Source: Amycolatopsis albispora
GTDB taxonomy: Bacteria > Actinomycetota > Actinomycetes > Mycobacteriales > Pseudonocardiaceae
Length of the DNA stretch: 64,000 nucleotides
Assembly (NCBI RefSeq): GCF_003312875.1
Contig: NZ_CP015163.1
Coordinates: 1,550,001-1,614,000, forward strand
Direction of reading: 5' to 3'
Shown here: one piece after another, positions 17,160 to 25,852 of the stretch
How the letters are laid out: each line of letters opens with the position of its first letter
Position numbering within the stretch: the first letter of the stretch is position 1
Position numbers and translations under genes: made by a program
Notes under the pieces: model-generated
The model's input: the letters and a program-made list of their open reading frames with translations, nothing else
What the model was told of the DNA's origin: nothing
The model's database searches: none

Positions 17160-18619
17160 CCGGCGAGTACACCGTGGTGGTGCCGACCACCGGGCGACCG
17201 GCGCTGCACACCCTCCTCAGTGGACTCGACCACGGTTACGGTCCCGCCCCGGCGGAGATCGTCGTGGTGGACGACCGGCCGGGTGACAACGAACTCGAAC
17301 TGCCCGAGCTGACCCTGCCGGTCCGCGTGCTGCGCACCGGCGGGCGTGGCCCGGCGGGCGCGCGGAACCTGGGCTGGCAGGCCGCGAGCACCGAATGGAT
17401 CGCCTTTCTCGACGATGACGTGCGGGTGCCCGCGGACTGGCGGCACAACCTGGCCGATGACCTGCGCGACGCTGTTGACGCCTCCCAGGGCCGCATTCAC
17501 GTGCCCCTGCCGCCGGATCGCCGTCCCACCGACGACGAGCGCGGCACCGCCGGACTGGCCACCGCGCGGTGGATCACCGCCGACATGGCTTACCGGCGCC
17601 GCGTCCTGGTCGCACTGGGCGGCTTCGACGAGCGGTTCCCGCGTGCCTTCCGTGAGGACGCCGACCTGGCGCTGCGGGCGGAACGGGCGGGTTACCGGCT
17701 CGCGGTCGGGGAGCGGACCACCATCCACCCCGCCCGCCGGTCCGGCTTCTTCGCCAGCGTCCGCGCGCAACGCGGGAACGCCGACAACGCCTTGATGCGT
17801 GCGAAGTTCGGCCGTGACTGGCGGGCGGACACCGGTGAAGGACCGGGCCGTTCCGGCAGGCACGCGCTGACCACCGCCTGTGCCGCGGCGGCAGCCGGCC
17901 TGGCCGCGGCGAGGCACCCGTTGGCCAAGTTCGCCGCGGGCGCCTGGCTCGGGCTGACCGCGGAGTTCGCGGTGCGCCGGATCCTGCCGGGCCCGAAGAC
18001 CGCCGGCGAGCTGGCGCGCATGCTGGTGACCAGCGTGCTCATCCCGCCGGTCGCCTGTGCGCACCGGCTGGCGGGGGAGTGGCGCGTCCGTTCGGCCCGC
18101 GGTCCCGCCGCGGTGTTGTTCGACCGCGACGACACGCTGATCGCGGATGTGCCCTACCTCGCCGACGCCGAGCAGGTGAAACCCCTGCCGGGCGTGGAGG
18201 AGGCACTGCGGCGGCTGCGTTCGCGCGGTGTGCGCGTCGGCGTGGTCAGCAACCAGTCGGGGGTGGCGCACGGGCTGATCACCCCGGAGCAGCTGGCCGA
18301 AGTGAACTCCAAAGTGGACGAACTGCTCGGCCCGTTCGACACCTGGCAGGTCTGCGTGCACCGCGACGCCGACGGCTGCGCCTGCCGCAAGCCCGAGCCG
18401 GGACTGGTCGAGCAGGCCGCCAGGGACCTCGGGGTGCCGGTGGGGCGGTGCGTGGTGATCGGCGACATCGGTTCGGACGTGCGCGCGGCGCTGGCCGCCG
18501 GCGCGCAGGCCGTGCTGGTGCCCACCGGGAAAACCCGGCCGGAGGAGATCGAGCACGCCCGCCGGTACGCCCGCGTCGCGGAAACCGTGGAGGACGCCGT
18601 GGAGCTGGTGTTCTCGTGA
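17156..18619 (+). CDS. Fusion protein: family 2 glycosyltransferase + HAD-IIIA (GmhB-like) phosphatase
   Basis: 487 residues. Residues ~1-220 are a GT2 domain (VVVPTTGRPALHTLL, VVDDRPGDN, FLDDDVRVP, FREDADLALRAERAGYRL). A hydrophobic linker (~235-310) may be membrane-associated. Residues ~315-487 are a HAD-IIIA domain like D-glycero-D-manno-heptose-1,7-bisphosphate phosphatase, with LFDRDDTL (both catalytic Asp present, but the usual DRDGT Gly is Asp), VSNQSGVAHGLI, a zinc loop CVHRDADGCACRKP and VIGDIGSDVRAA. This supplies the missing phosphatase between HldE's kinase and adenylyltransferase steps and ties it to sugar transfer. It overlaps both neighbours (ATGA, GTGA). Confidence 0.88.
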   Translation: MTGEYTVVVPTTGRPALHTLLSGLDHGYGPAPAEIVVVDDRPGDNELELPELTLPVRVLRTGGRGPAGARNLGWQAASTEWIAFLDDDVRVPADWRHNLADDLRDAVDASQGRIHVPLPPDRRPTDDERGTAGLATARWITADMAYRRRVLVALGGFDERFPRAFREDADLALRAERAGYRLAVGERTTIHPARRSGFFASVRAQRGNADNALMRAKFGRDWRADTGEGPGRSGRHALTTACAAAAAGLAAARHPLAKFAAGAWLGLTAEFAVRRILPGPKTAGELARMLVTSVLIPPVACAHRLAGEWRVRSARGPAAVLFDRDDTLIADVPYLADAEQVKPLPGVEEALRRLRSRGVRVGVVSNQSGVAHGLITPEQLAEVNSKVDELLGPFDTWQVCVHRDADGCACRKPEPGLVEQAARDLGVPVGRCVVIGDIGSDVRAALAAGAQAVLVPTGKTRPEEIEHARRYARVAETVEDAVELVFS

Positions 18620-19671
18620 GCCGCCGGGTGCTGGTGGTCCGGTCGGACAATCTCGGCGACGTGCTGCTCGCCGGGCCCGCCGTGCGTGCCGTGGCCGCGA
18701 ACGCGGACGAGGTGAGCTTTCTCGCGGGCCCGCGCGGCCGGGCGGCGGCGGAACTGCTGCCCGGCGTGGACCGCGTGCTCAGCTGGTGCGCGCCTTGGAT
18801 CGACCCGGAACCACCGGCGGCCACCCCGGCCTCGCTGGGGGAACTCCGCGACCGCGTCCGCGCGGTGCGACCGGACCGGGCACTCGTGCTGACCTCGTTC
18901 CACCAGTCGCCGCTGCCGATGGCGCTGGCGCTGCGGGAGGCCGGGGTGCCGTGGATCGGCGCGATCAGCGAGGACTACCCGGGCTCGCTGCTCGACCTGC
19001 GGCACCGGGTCGATGGTGATCCGCCCGAGCCGGAGCGGGCGCTGTCGCTGGCCGAGGCCGCCGGATTCCGGCTGCCGCCCGGCGACGACGGCAAGCTCGC
19101 CATCACCGGCCCGCTGCCCGACGTCACCGCGTTGACCGGCGAACCCGGCTACGTGGTGGTGCATCCCGCGGCCTCCGCGCCCGCCAGGGAATGGGGCGCC
19201 GAGCGGTACGCGGAGGCGGTCGAAGCACTTGTCGAGCACGGGTACCGCGTGGTGCTCACCGGGGCACCCGGCGACCGCGAGCTGTCGAGGCGGATCGCCT
19301 GCCCCGGCGCGCTGGACCTGACCGGGCACACCGATCTCCGCGAGCTGGCCGCCGTGCTGGCCGGTGCCGCGGTGGTGGTGGCGCCGAACACCGGGCCCGC
19401 CCATCTCGCGGCCGCCGTGCGCACGCCGGTGGTCTCGCTGTTCGCCCCGGTGGTGCCCGCCGCGCGCTGGGCGCCCTACGGCGTGCCGGTGGAACTGCTG
19501 GGCGACCAGGACGCGGCCTGCCGCGACAGCCGGGCCAGACGGTGCCCGGTGGCGGGCCACCCCTGCCTGAACCGGGTGGGCGCGGCCGAGGTGCTGACCG
19601 CCGTGCGGCGGCTCACCGCGAAGCGCGCGGGGCGAGTGAGGCAACTGGAGCACACGGGAGGTGCAGCGTGA
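18616..19671 (+). CDS. Family 9 (heptosyltransferase-like) glycosyltransferase
   Basis: 351 residues, GT-B. VLVVRSDNLGDVLLAGPAVRAV is the GT9 N-terminal signature (R-x-D-x-x-GD). The C-domain contains VVHPAASAPAREWGAERYAEAV and VVVAPNTGPAHLAAAVRTPVVSLFAP, the donor-binding region of ADP-heptose transferases. Next to GmhA, GmhB and HldE homologs, the donor is very probably an ADP-heptose. The acceptor cannot be LPS in this organism. It starts with a GTG overlapping the previous stop. Confidence 0.85.
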   Translation: MSRRVLVVRSDNLGDVLLAGPAVRAVAANADEVSFLAGPRGRAAAELLPGVDRVLSWCAPWIDPEPPAATPASLGELRDRVRAVRPDRALVLTSFHQSPLPMALALREAGVPWIGAISEDYPGSLLDLRHRVDGDPPEPERALSLAEAAGFRLPPGDDGKLAITGPLPDVTALTGEPGYVVVHPAASAPAREWGAERYAEAVEALVEHGYRVVLTGAPGDRELSRRIACPGALDLTGHTDLRELAAVLAGAAVVVAPNTGPAHLAAAVRTPVVSLFAPVVPAARWAPYGVPVELLGDQDAACRDSRARRCPVAGHPCLNRVGAAEVLTAVRRLTAKRAGRVRQLEHTGGAA

Positions 19672-20240
19672 TCACGGAACATTTCACGGCGCTCAGTGAA
19701 GCGCTGGGGCGGCTGGGTTCGGCGGCTCCGACGATCGACCGGTGGGGGCGGCACCTCGCCGCGGTGCTGAGCTCCGGCGGGAGACTGCTGGCCGCGGGCA
19801 ACGGCGGCAGCGCCGCCGAGGCGCAGCACCTGACCGGTGAGCTGGTCGGCAAGTACCTGCACGACCGGCCGCCGTTCTCGGCCATCGCGCTGCACGCGGA
19901 CACCTCGGCCGGCACCGCCATCGTCAACGACTACGGCGAGCAGGAGCTGTTCGCCCGCCAGGTCCAGGCCCACGGCCGCGAAGGCGACGTGCTGGTGCTG
20001 CTGTCCACCAGCGGCCGCAGCCAGAACGTCTGCGCCGCCGCGAAAACCGCGCACGACCTCGGCGTGACCACCTGGGCGATGACTGGGCCGCTGCCCAACA
20101 GCCTGGCCGCGCTGTGCGACGACGCGATCGCGGTGGAAGCCGACTCCACCGCCACCGTGCAGGAAGCCCACCTGGCGATCGTGCACACGCTGTGCGCGGT
20201 GTTCGACCGGGCGATCGGCGTGGACGGGATGGTCGCGTGA
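19668..20240 (+). CDS. gmhA: SIS-domain phosphoheptose isomerase (GmhA-like)
   Basis: 190 residues, the usual GmhA length. The SIS fold motifs LLAAGNGGSAAEAQHLTGELVGKY and LVLLSTSGRSQNVCAA are clear. EAHLAIVHTLC near the C-terminus carries the family's metal-binding histidine. The enzyme converts sedoheptulose 7-phosphate to D-glycero-D-manno-heptose 7-phosphate, the first step toward ADP-heptose. GTG 19668 overlaps the preceding stop (GTGA), as do the starts on either side, so expression is tightly coupled to the kinase/adenylyltransferase. Confidence 0.9.
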   Translation: MITEHFTALSEALGRLGSAAPTIDRWGRHLAAVLSSGGRLLAAGNGGSAAEAQHLTGELVGKYLHDRPPFSAIALHADTSAGTAIVNDYGEQELFARQVQAHGREGDVLVLLSTSGRSQNVCAAAKTAHDLGVTTWAMTGPLPNSLAALCDDAIAVEADSTATVQEAHLAIVHTLCAVFDRAIGVDGMVA

Positions 20241-21604
20241 ACCGCGGGCCGCTGGTGGTCGTCGGTGACGCGCTGCTCGACATCGACGTGGACGGTACGG
20301 CGGACCGGCTGTGCCCGGAAGCGCCGGTGCCGGTGGTGGACGTGGTGCGTGAATGGCACCGCGCCGGTGGCGCGGGACTCGCCGCGAAACTCGCCGCGCG
20401 CTCGGCGTCGGAGGTCGTGCTGCTCACCGCGCTCGGTGACGACGAGGCGGGGGAGCGGCTGCGGGCCTTGCTGCGCACCGAAGTCGATGTGCTCGCCTTG
20501 CCCTTGCACGGCGGAACTCCGAGCAAGAAGCGGATCCGCGCGGGTGGTCAGCCAATCGCCCGGCTCGACGACGGTGACGGCCGCGTGGCCGACATCCGGT
20601 CCCACGCCGGGGTGGCCGACCTGCTGCAGAGCGCGTCCGGGGTGCTAGTCGCCGACTACGGGCGCGGGGTCGCGGGCAACGGCATGATCCGGCGCCTGCT
20701 CGCCGAAGCCGCCCGCCGGGTGCCGTTGGTGTGGGACCCGCATCCGCGCGGCGCCCAGCCGGTGCGCGGCAGCGCGCTGGTCACCCCGAACGACGCCGAG
20801 GCCGCCCGGTTCGCCGGTGGCAAGCGGCCACCCGACGACCTGGCCCGCTCGCTGCGCGCGACCTGGGGCTGCTCGGCGGTGGCCGTGACGCTGGGCGCCG
20901 ACGGCGCGGTGCTCGCCGACGCCGAGCAGACCCGGATGACCGTGGTGCCCGACGGCTGCCGCGTCTCCGCCGGGGTCCGGCCGGACACCTGCGGCGCGGG
21001 CGACCGGTTCTCCAGCGCCGCGGCCGCCGCGCTCTACGACGGCGCGGACGTCGCCGAGGCGGTGGAGGTCGCGGTCGAGTCGGCCGCGCGGTTCGTGGCG
21101 GCCGGCGCGGCGAGCTCGCTGTCGGAAACCCCGCCACCACTGCGGGAAACGCGCGAAACCGCGGCGCCGTCGGCGTTCGCGCTGGCGGCGAAGGTCCGCG
21201 CGCGCGGCGGCAGGCTGGTGGCCACCGGTGGCTGCTTCGACCTGCTGCACCCCGGGCACCTCACCCTGCTGGAGCAGGCCCGCGCGATGGGCGACGCGCT
21301 GATCGTCTGCCTGAACTCCGACGAGTCCGTCCGGCGCCTCAAGGGCGAGACCCGGCCGATCCTGGCCGCGCCCGACCGGGCCCGGCTGCTGAACGGGCTG
21401 GCCGCGGTGGACGCGGTGGTGGTCTTCGACGAGGAAACCCCGGAACGGCTGCTCGACCGCCTCGCCCCGGACGTGTGGGTCAAGGGCGGGGACTACGCCG
21501 AACCGGACCTGCCCGAAGCCGAGGTCGTCCGGCGGCACGGCGGTGAGGTCGTGCTGGTGCCGGTGCTCGACGGTTACTCGACCACGCGGCTGGTCACCCG
21601 ATGA
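20237..21604 (+). CDS. hldE: Bifunctional heptose 7-phosphate kinase / heptose 1-phosphate adenylyltransferase (HldE-like)
   Basis: 455 residues, close to E. coli HldE in length and order. Residues ~1-300 are a PfkB kinase (VVGDALLDIDVDG; AGGAGLAAKLA; C-terminal DTCGAGDRFSSAAAAALYDG with the catalytic Asp). Residues ~325-455 are a nucleotidyltransferase with FDLLHPGHLTLLEQA (HxGH) and the closing YSTTRLV. It phosphorylates heptose 7-phosphate to the 1,7-bisphosphate and, after GmhB dephosphorylation, makes ADP-heptose. The start is GTG 20237. No HldD 6-epimerase is obvious nearby, so the product may remain ADP-D-glycero-D-manno-heptose. Confidence 0.9.
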   Translation: MNRGPLVVVGDALLDIDVDGTADRLCPEAPVPVVDVVREWHRAGGAGLAAKLAARSASEVVLLTALGDDEAGERLRALLRTEVDVLALPLHGGTPSKKRIRAGGQPIARLDDGDGRVADIRSHAGVADLLQSASGVLVADYGRGVAGNGMIRRLLAEAARRVPLVWDPHPRGAQPVRGSALVTPNDAEAARFAGGKRPPDDLARSLRATWGCSAVAVTLGADGAVLADAEQTRMTVVPDGCRVSAGVRPDTCGAGDRFSSAAAAALYDGADVAEAVEVAVESAARFVAAGAASSLSETPPPLRETRETAAPSAFALAAKVRARGGRLVATGGCFDLLHPGHLTLLEQARAMGDALIVCLNSDESVRRLKGETRPILAAPDRARLLNGLAAVDAVVVFDEETPERLLDRLAPDVWVKGGDYAEPDLPEAEVVRRHGGEVVLVPVLDGYSTTRLVTR

Positions 21605-21633
21605 ACGCGGCGAGTCCAACGAGAAGGAGGAGC

Positions 21634-22320
21634 ATGACAGGGCTGGGCAACGTACTGATCTCCGGCGGCGCGTCGGGACTCGGTGCCGCCACGGTCGAAG
21701 CGGTGCGGGAGGCCGGTGGTGCGCCGCTGGTGCTCGACCGCAACCCGCCCGCCGACGACGTGCCGTACGAGCGGGTCGACGTCACCGACACCGAAGCGAC
21801 CACCGCGGCGGTGCACCGGCTGGCCGAGCGCGCGGGCGGGCTCGACGCGGTGTTCACCGCGGCGGGCGTGGACGTGCCGGGCACGCTCGACTCGGTGCCG
21901 GTGGACACCTGGGAGAACGTGGTCCGGGTCAACCTGTTCGGCACCGCCGCCGTGGTGCGTGCCGCGCTGCCGCACCTGGAACGCTCCGGCGGCACGGTGG
22001 TCACCTGCGCGTCCACGCTCGGCATCAAGGCGGTCAGCGACGCGACGGCCTACTGCGCCGGGAAGTTCGGCGTGGTCGGCTTCACCAGGGCGCTCGCGGC
22101 GGAGACCGCCGGGCGCGTCGGCGTCACCCTGCTGGTGCCCGGCGGCATGCACACCGCCTTCTTCGACGCCAGGGAGGACCGGTACAAGCCACCGGCCGAC
22201 GCCAAGCTGAACCGGCCGGAGGACGTGGCCAGGACCGTGGTCTTCGCGCTCGGCCAGCCCGCCGGTTCGCAGGTGCGCGAGCTGGTGGTCTGCTCGGACG
22301 AAGAATCCTCCTGGCCATGA
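21634..22320 (+). CDS. Short-chain dehydrogenase/reductase of the heptose operon
   Basis: 228 residues, classical SDR. It has the glycine motif SGGASGLGAATVEAV, then NAG replaced by TAAGVD, an active-site Ser in TCASTLGIKAVSD and YCAGK in place of YxxxK (tyrosine and lysine retained). AAGGAGG before 21634 selects that ATG; an ATG at 21601 that overlaps the previous stop would add 11 residues without a good site. It might oxidise or epimerise a carbon of the heptose or another nucleotide sugar. The substrate is not readable. Confidence 0.82.
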   Translation: MTGLGNVLISGGASGLGAATVEAVREAGGAPLVLDRNPPADDVPYERVDVTDTEATTAAVHRLAERAGGLDAVFTAAGVDVPGTLDSVPVDTWENVVRVNLFGTAAVVRAALPHLERSGGTVVTCASTLGIKAVSDATAYCAGKFGVVGFTRALAAETAGRVGVTLLVPGGMHTAFFDAREDRYKPPADAKLNRPEDVARTVVFALGQPAGSQVRELVVCSDEESSWP

Positions 22321-23252
22321 GCGGGATCCTGGTCCTGCGGGCGCTCGGGCTCGGTGACCTGCTGGTCGCCGTGCCCGCCCTGCGCGGGCTGCGCCGCGCC
22401 TGCCCCGGCGAGCGGATCACCCTCGCCGCGCCCGAACCGTTCCGCGAACTGCTCCCGCTGCTCGACGTGGTGGACGACCTCCAGCCGACGGCCGGGCTGG
22501 GCGCGTTGCGCGCCCCGGCCGAACCGCCGTCGCTGCTGGTCAACCTGCACGGCAGCGGGCCGGAAAGCATTGCCGACCTGGCCGCGGTGGCGGGTGAGGC
22601 GCCGGTGTTCACCCACGCCCACCCGGACTTCCCGGCGTATCACGGTCCACAGTGGACCGAGGAGCTGCCGGAACGCGTGCGCTGGTGCCGGTTGCTGGCC
22701 TACTACGGGATCGAGGCGGATCCGGCCGACCTGCGGATCGCCCGCCCGCCGCGGCCGTCGCCGGAGCCGGGCGCGGTGGTGATCCATCCCGGTGCCGCCT
22801 ACGGTGCCCGCCGCTGGCCGGCGGCCCGGTTTTCCACCGTGGCCAGGGAACTGGCCGGTGCCGGGCACCGCGTGGTGATCACCGGTTCGGCGGCGGAACG
22901 CGAGCTGGCCGGTGAAGTGGCCGCGGGAGCCGGACTCGGCGAGGGCGCGGTGTTCGCCGGGCGGACCGGCCTGGCCGAGCTCACCGCGCTGGTCGCCGAT
23001 GCCGAACTGGTGGTCTGCGGCGATACCGGGGTGGCGCACCTGGCCTCGGCCTGCGGCACCGCGTCGGTCCTGCTGTTCGGCCCGACCCCGCCGGCCCGCT
23101 GGGGACCGCCGCCCGGCCGCGGCGAGCACGTCGTGCTGTGGTCGGGCACCACCGGCGACCCGTTCGCCGACCGCCCGGACCCCGGCCTGCTCCGGATCGG
23201 GGTCCCCGACGTGCTGTCCGCGACCCGGCTGGCACTGGGAGGTGAGGCCTGA
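22317..23252 (+). CDS. Second family 9 (heptosyltransferase-like) glycosyltransferase
   Basis: 311 residues. ILVLRALGLGDLLVAVPALRGL is a textbook GT9 N-terminus. The C-domain has VVIHPGAAYGARRWPAARFSTVA and ELVVCGDTGVAHLASACGTASVLLFGPTPPARWGPP, the ADP-heptose-binding region. Two GT9 enzymes suggest two heptose residues, or two different acceptors, in the glycan. ATG 22317 overlaps the SDR stop (ATGA). At 22646-22656 it contains a perfect TCCACAGTGGA palindrome. Confidence 0.87.
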   Translation: MSGILVLRALGLGDLLVAVPALRGLRRACPGERITLAAPEPFRELLPLLDVVDDLQPTAGLGALRAPAEPPSLLVNLHGSGPESIADLAAVAGEAPVFTHAHPDFPAYHGPQWTEELPERVRWCRLLAYYGIEADPADLRIARPPRPSPEPGAVVIHPGAAYGARRWPAARFSTVARELAGAGHRVVITGSAAERELAGEVAAGAGLGEGAVFAGRTGLAELTALVADAELVVCGDTGVAHLASACGTASVLLFGPTPPARWGPPPGRGEHVVLWSGTTGDPFADRPDPGLLRIGVPDVLSATRLALGGEA

Positions 23253-24559
23253 TGGCTGAGGAAGCTGAGCGCTGCGTCGGTGTGGTCGGCGCCGGTTACG
23301 TCGGCCTGACCACCGCCGCCTGCCTGGCGCACCTGGGGCACCGGGTGCGCTGCGCCGACATCGACGAGTCCAAAGTAGACAGGCTGAACCGGGGAGAGGT
23401 GCCGATCAGCGAACCCGGCCTGCCGGAACTGGTGGCCGGAGGGCTGGCTTCCGGCCGGCTCCGGTTCACCACCTCGGCCGCCGGACTCCGTGACACCGAC
23501 GTGGTTTTTGTCTGCGTCCCGACCCCCATGGGCGAGCGCGGCGAGGCCGACCTGCGTGCGCTGGAAGCGGTGCTGCGGGAGCTGGGCGAGCTGCTTTCGC
23601 CCGGCACCGTGCTGGTGCTGAAATCGACGGTGCCGGTGGGCACCACCGCGCGGGTGCCCGCGCTGACCGGCCGCGACGACCTCCCGGCGGTGAGCAATCC
23701 GGAGTTCCTCCGCGAGGGCTTCGCCGTGCGGGACTTCCTGGAGCCCGACCGGATCGTGCTCGGCGGCGACCGCGGTCTCGACCGGGTGGAGTCGTTGTAC
23801 TCGGCGCTCGGCGCGCCCGTGGTGCGCACCGACCCGGCGAGTGCGGAGCTGGGCAAGTACGCCTGCAACGCCTTCCTCGCGCTGAAACTGTCCTACGCCA
23901 ACGAACTGGCCGAGCTGTGCGAGCAGGTCGGCGCGGACGTGCGGCACGTGACCACCACGATGGGCATGGACGACCGGATCGGCCCGGCGTTCCTGCGGCC
24001 CGGCCCCGGCTGGGGCGGGTCGTGCCTGCCCAAGGACGTGGCCGCGCTGCGCCGGTCGGCCCGTGATCGCGGGATGCGGTTCGGCCTGCTGCAAGCGGCC
24101 GAGCACACCAACACCGGTCAGCACGAGCGGGTGGTCCGCAAGGTGCAGGAGCTGCTCACCGGCTCGCCGTACGGCTCACCGGCCGGCGCGCGGATCGGCC
24201 TGCTCGGGCTGACCTTCAAGGCGGGCACCGACGACCTGCGTGATTCACCCGCGCTGGCGATCGCCGCCCGGCTCGCCGAGCGCGGCGCGGTGCTCACCGG
24301 GTACGACCCGGCGGTGCCCGCGGCGAAGGGCGGCGCGGTCGCCGACGTGCACGTGGTCGACGACCCGCTGCTGGTCGCCAAGGACGCCGCGGCGCTGGTG
24401 GTGCTCACCGAATGGCCCGAGTTCCGCGAACTCGACTGGGCGCAGCTGGCCGAACTCGCCGACCGTCCTGCGGTGGTGGACACCCGGAACCTGCTCGACG
24501 CCGACGACCTGGCGCGGCACGGGTTCAGCTGCCGCGGCATCGGCATCCCGACCCGATGA
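23252..24559 (+). CDS. UDP-glucose 6-dehydrogenase
   Basis: 435 residues, typical for the family. The NAD-binding motif is VGAGYVGLTTA (residues ~12-22). The substrate loop SNPEFLREGFAVRDF, the central-helix lysine (ELGKYACNAFLALKLSYANE), and the catalytic GPGWGGSCLPKD with Cys258 are all present. It oxidises UDP-glucose twice to UDP-glucuronate with NAD+. The gene overlaps the GT9 stop by one base (TGATG). Its product could be decarboxylated by the UXS-like SDR at 9483, or used directly for an acidic glycan. Confidence 0.92.
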   Translation: MAEEAERCVGVVGAGYVGLTTAACLAHLGHRVRCADIDESKVDRLNRGEVPISEPGLPELVAGGLASGRLRFTTSAAGLRDTDVVFVCVPTPMGERGEADLRALEAVLRELGELLSPGTVLVLKSTVPVGTTARVPALTGRDDLPAVSNPEFLREGFAVRDFLEPDRIVLGGDRGLDRVESLYSALGAPVVRTDPASAELGKYACNAFLALKLSYANELAELCEQVGADVRHVTTTMGMDDRIGPAFLRPGPGWGGSCLPKDVAALRRSARDRGMRFGLLQAAEHTNTGQHERVVRKVQELLTGSPYGSPAGARIGLLGLTFKAGTDDLRDSPALAIAARLAERGAVLTGYDPAVPAAKGGAVADVHVVDDPLLVAKDAAALVVLTEWPEFRELDWAQLAELADRPAVVDTRNLLDADDLARHGFSCRGIGIPTR

Positions 24560-24568
24560 GGAGTAACC

Positions 24569-25849
24569 GTGCACAACCCCGACCGGATCACCGAGACGCT
24601 CACCGTCGCCAGGCAGGCCCAGCGCGCCTGGGCGGCCACGCCGGTCACCGAACGCGGTGAGGCGCTGCGGCTGGCCGCCGCGGCGCTGCGCGCGCGAAGT
24701 GACGAACTGGCCAAGGCCAACGAATCCGACACCGGGCGGCCCGAAGCCGAGGCCGCCGAGGGCGTGCTGGCCGGTGCCGGAACCCTGGAGCAGTACGCCG
24801 AACTCGGGCCGGTGCACCGCGGCCGCACGCTGCGCGGTGACCTCTCGGCCACCGACTTCATGGTGCCCGAGCCGCGTGGTGTGGTGGTGGCGCTGACCCC
24901 GTGGAACGATCCCGTCGCCGTCGCGTGCGGGTTGCTCGGCGCGGCGCTGGTCACCGGCAACACCGTGGTGCACAAGCCGAGCGAGCGCGCGCCGATGACC
25001 GGCTCGCTGCTCGGGGAGATCCTGGCGGGCTGCCTGCCGGACGGCGTGCTGCAGACCGTGCCGGGTGACGGCCTGATCGGCGCGGAACTGGCCGGGCACC
25101 ACGGGGTGGACCTGGTCGCCCACGTGGGCAGTGTGGAAGCCGGGCGCTCGATCGCGCTGGCCACCGCCCGCACGGGCGCGAAGGCGTTGCTGGAGAACGG
25201 CGGCAACGATCCGCTGGTGGTCGACGGGGACGTGGACCCGGTGTGGGCGGCCGGGCAGGCCGCGCTCGGCGCGTTCGCCAACTCCGGGCAGATCTGCGTC
25301 GCGGTGGAACGCATCTACGTGCACCAGGCGGTGGCCGAAGCGTTCGTGGCGGCGCTGGCGGAGGAGGCCCGCTCGCGTGGTCTCCTGCCGCTGGTGGACA
25401 ACCGGCAGCGGGACGTGGTGGACGAGCACGTCCGCGACGCGGTGGCCGGGGGCGCCCGGCTGGTGGTGGGCGGGGAGGCCCCGGCGGGCCCGCAGTACCC
25501 GGCGACCGTGCTCACCGGCTGCACCGGCGAGCTGCGCGTGATGCGGGAGGAGACCTTCGGCCCGGTCGCGCCCGTCCAGGTGGTCCGCGACTTCGACGAG
25601 GGCATGGCCGAGGCCGCCACCGGCGAGTACGGGCTCGCGGCCACCGTGCTGACCCGCTCGATGGCCAACGCGCAGCGTGCCTGGCGGGAACTGCCGGTCG
25701 GCACGGTCAAGGTGAACGCGGTGTTCGGTGGCGCGCCCGGCGGGGCCGCGCACCCGCGCGGGGCGAGCGGCAGCGGTTTCGGTTACGGACCGGAACTGCT
25801 CGACGAGATGACCCAGGTCAAGGTCGTCCACCTCGAACCGGCACCCTGA
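24569..25849 (+). CDS. NAD(P)-dependent aldehyde dehydrogenase
   Basis: 426 residues, slightly short for the family. The fold motifs are VVVALTPWNDPVAVACGLLGAAL, the active-site glutamate in KALLENGGNDPLVV (ENGGNDP replaces the common ELGGKNP) and the nucleophile Cys243 in ANSGQICVAVERIYV. The substrate is unknown. Last in the heptose operon, 9 bp after the UDP-glucose dehydrogenase with GAGGAG before the GTG start. It could act on a sugar- or alcohol-derived aldehyde, or simply detoxify. Confidence 0.85.
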   Translation: MHNPDRITETLTVARQAQRAWAATPVTERGEALRLAAAALRARSDELAKANESDTGRPEAEAAEGVLAGAGTLEQYAELGPVHRGRTLRGDLSATDFMVPEPRGVVVALTPWNDPVAVACGLLGAALVTGNTVVHKPSERAPMTGSLLGEILAGCLPDGVLQTVPGDGLIGAELAGHHGVDLVAHVGSVEAGRSIALATARTGAKALLENGGNDPLVVDGDVDPVWAAGQAALGAFANSGQICVAVERIYVHQAVAEAFVAALAEEARSRGLLPLVDNRQRDVVDEHVRDAVAGGARLVVGGEAPAGPQYPATVLTGCTGELRVMREETFGPVAPVQVVRDFDEGMAEAATGEYGLAATVLTRSMANAQRAWRELPVGTVKVNAVFGGAPGGAAHPRGASGSGFGYGPELLDEMTQVKVVHLEPAP

Positions 25850-25852
25850 CGC

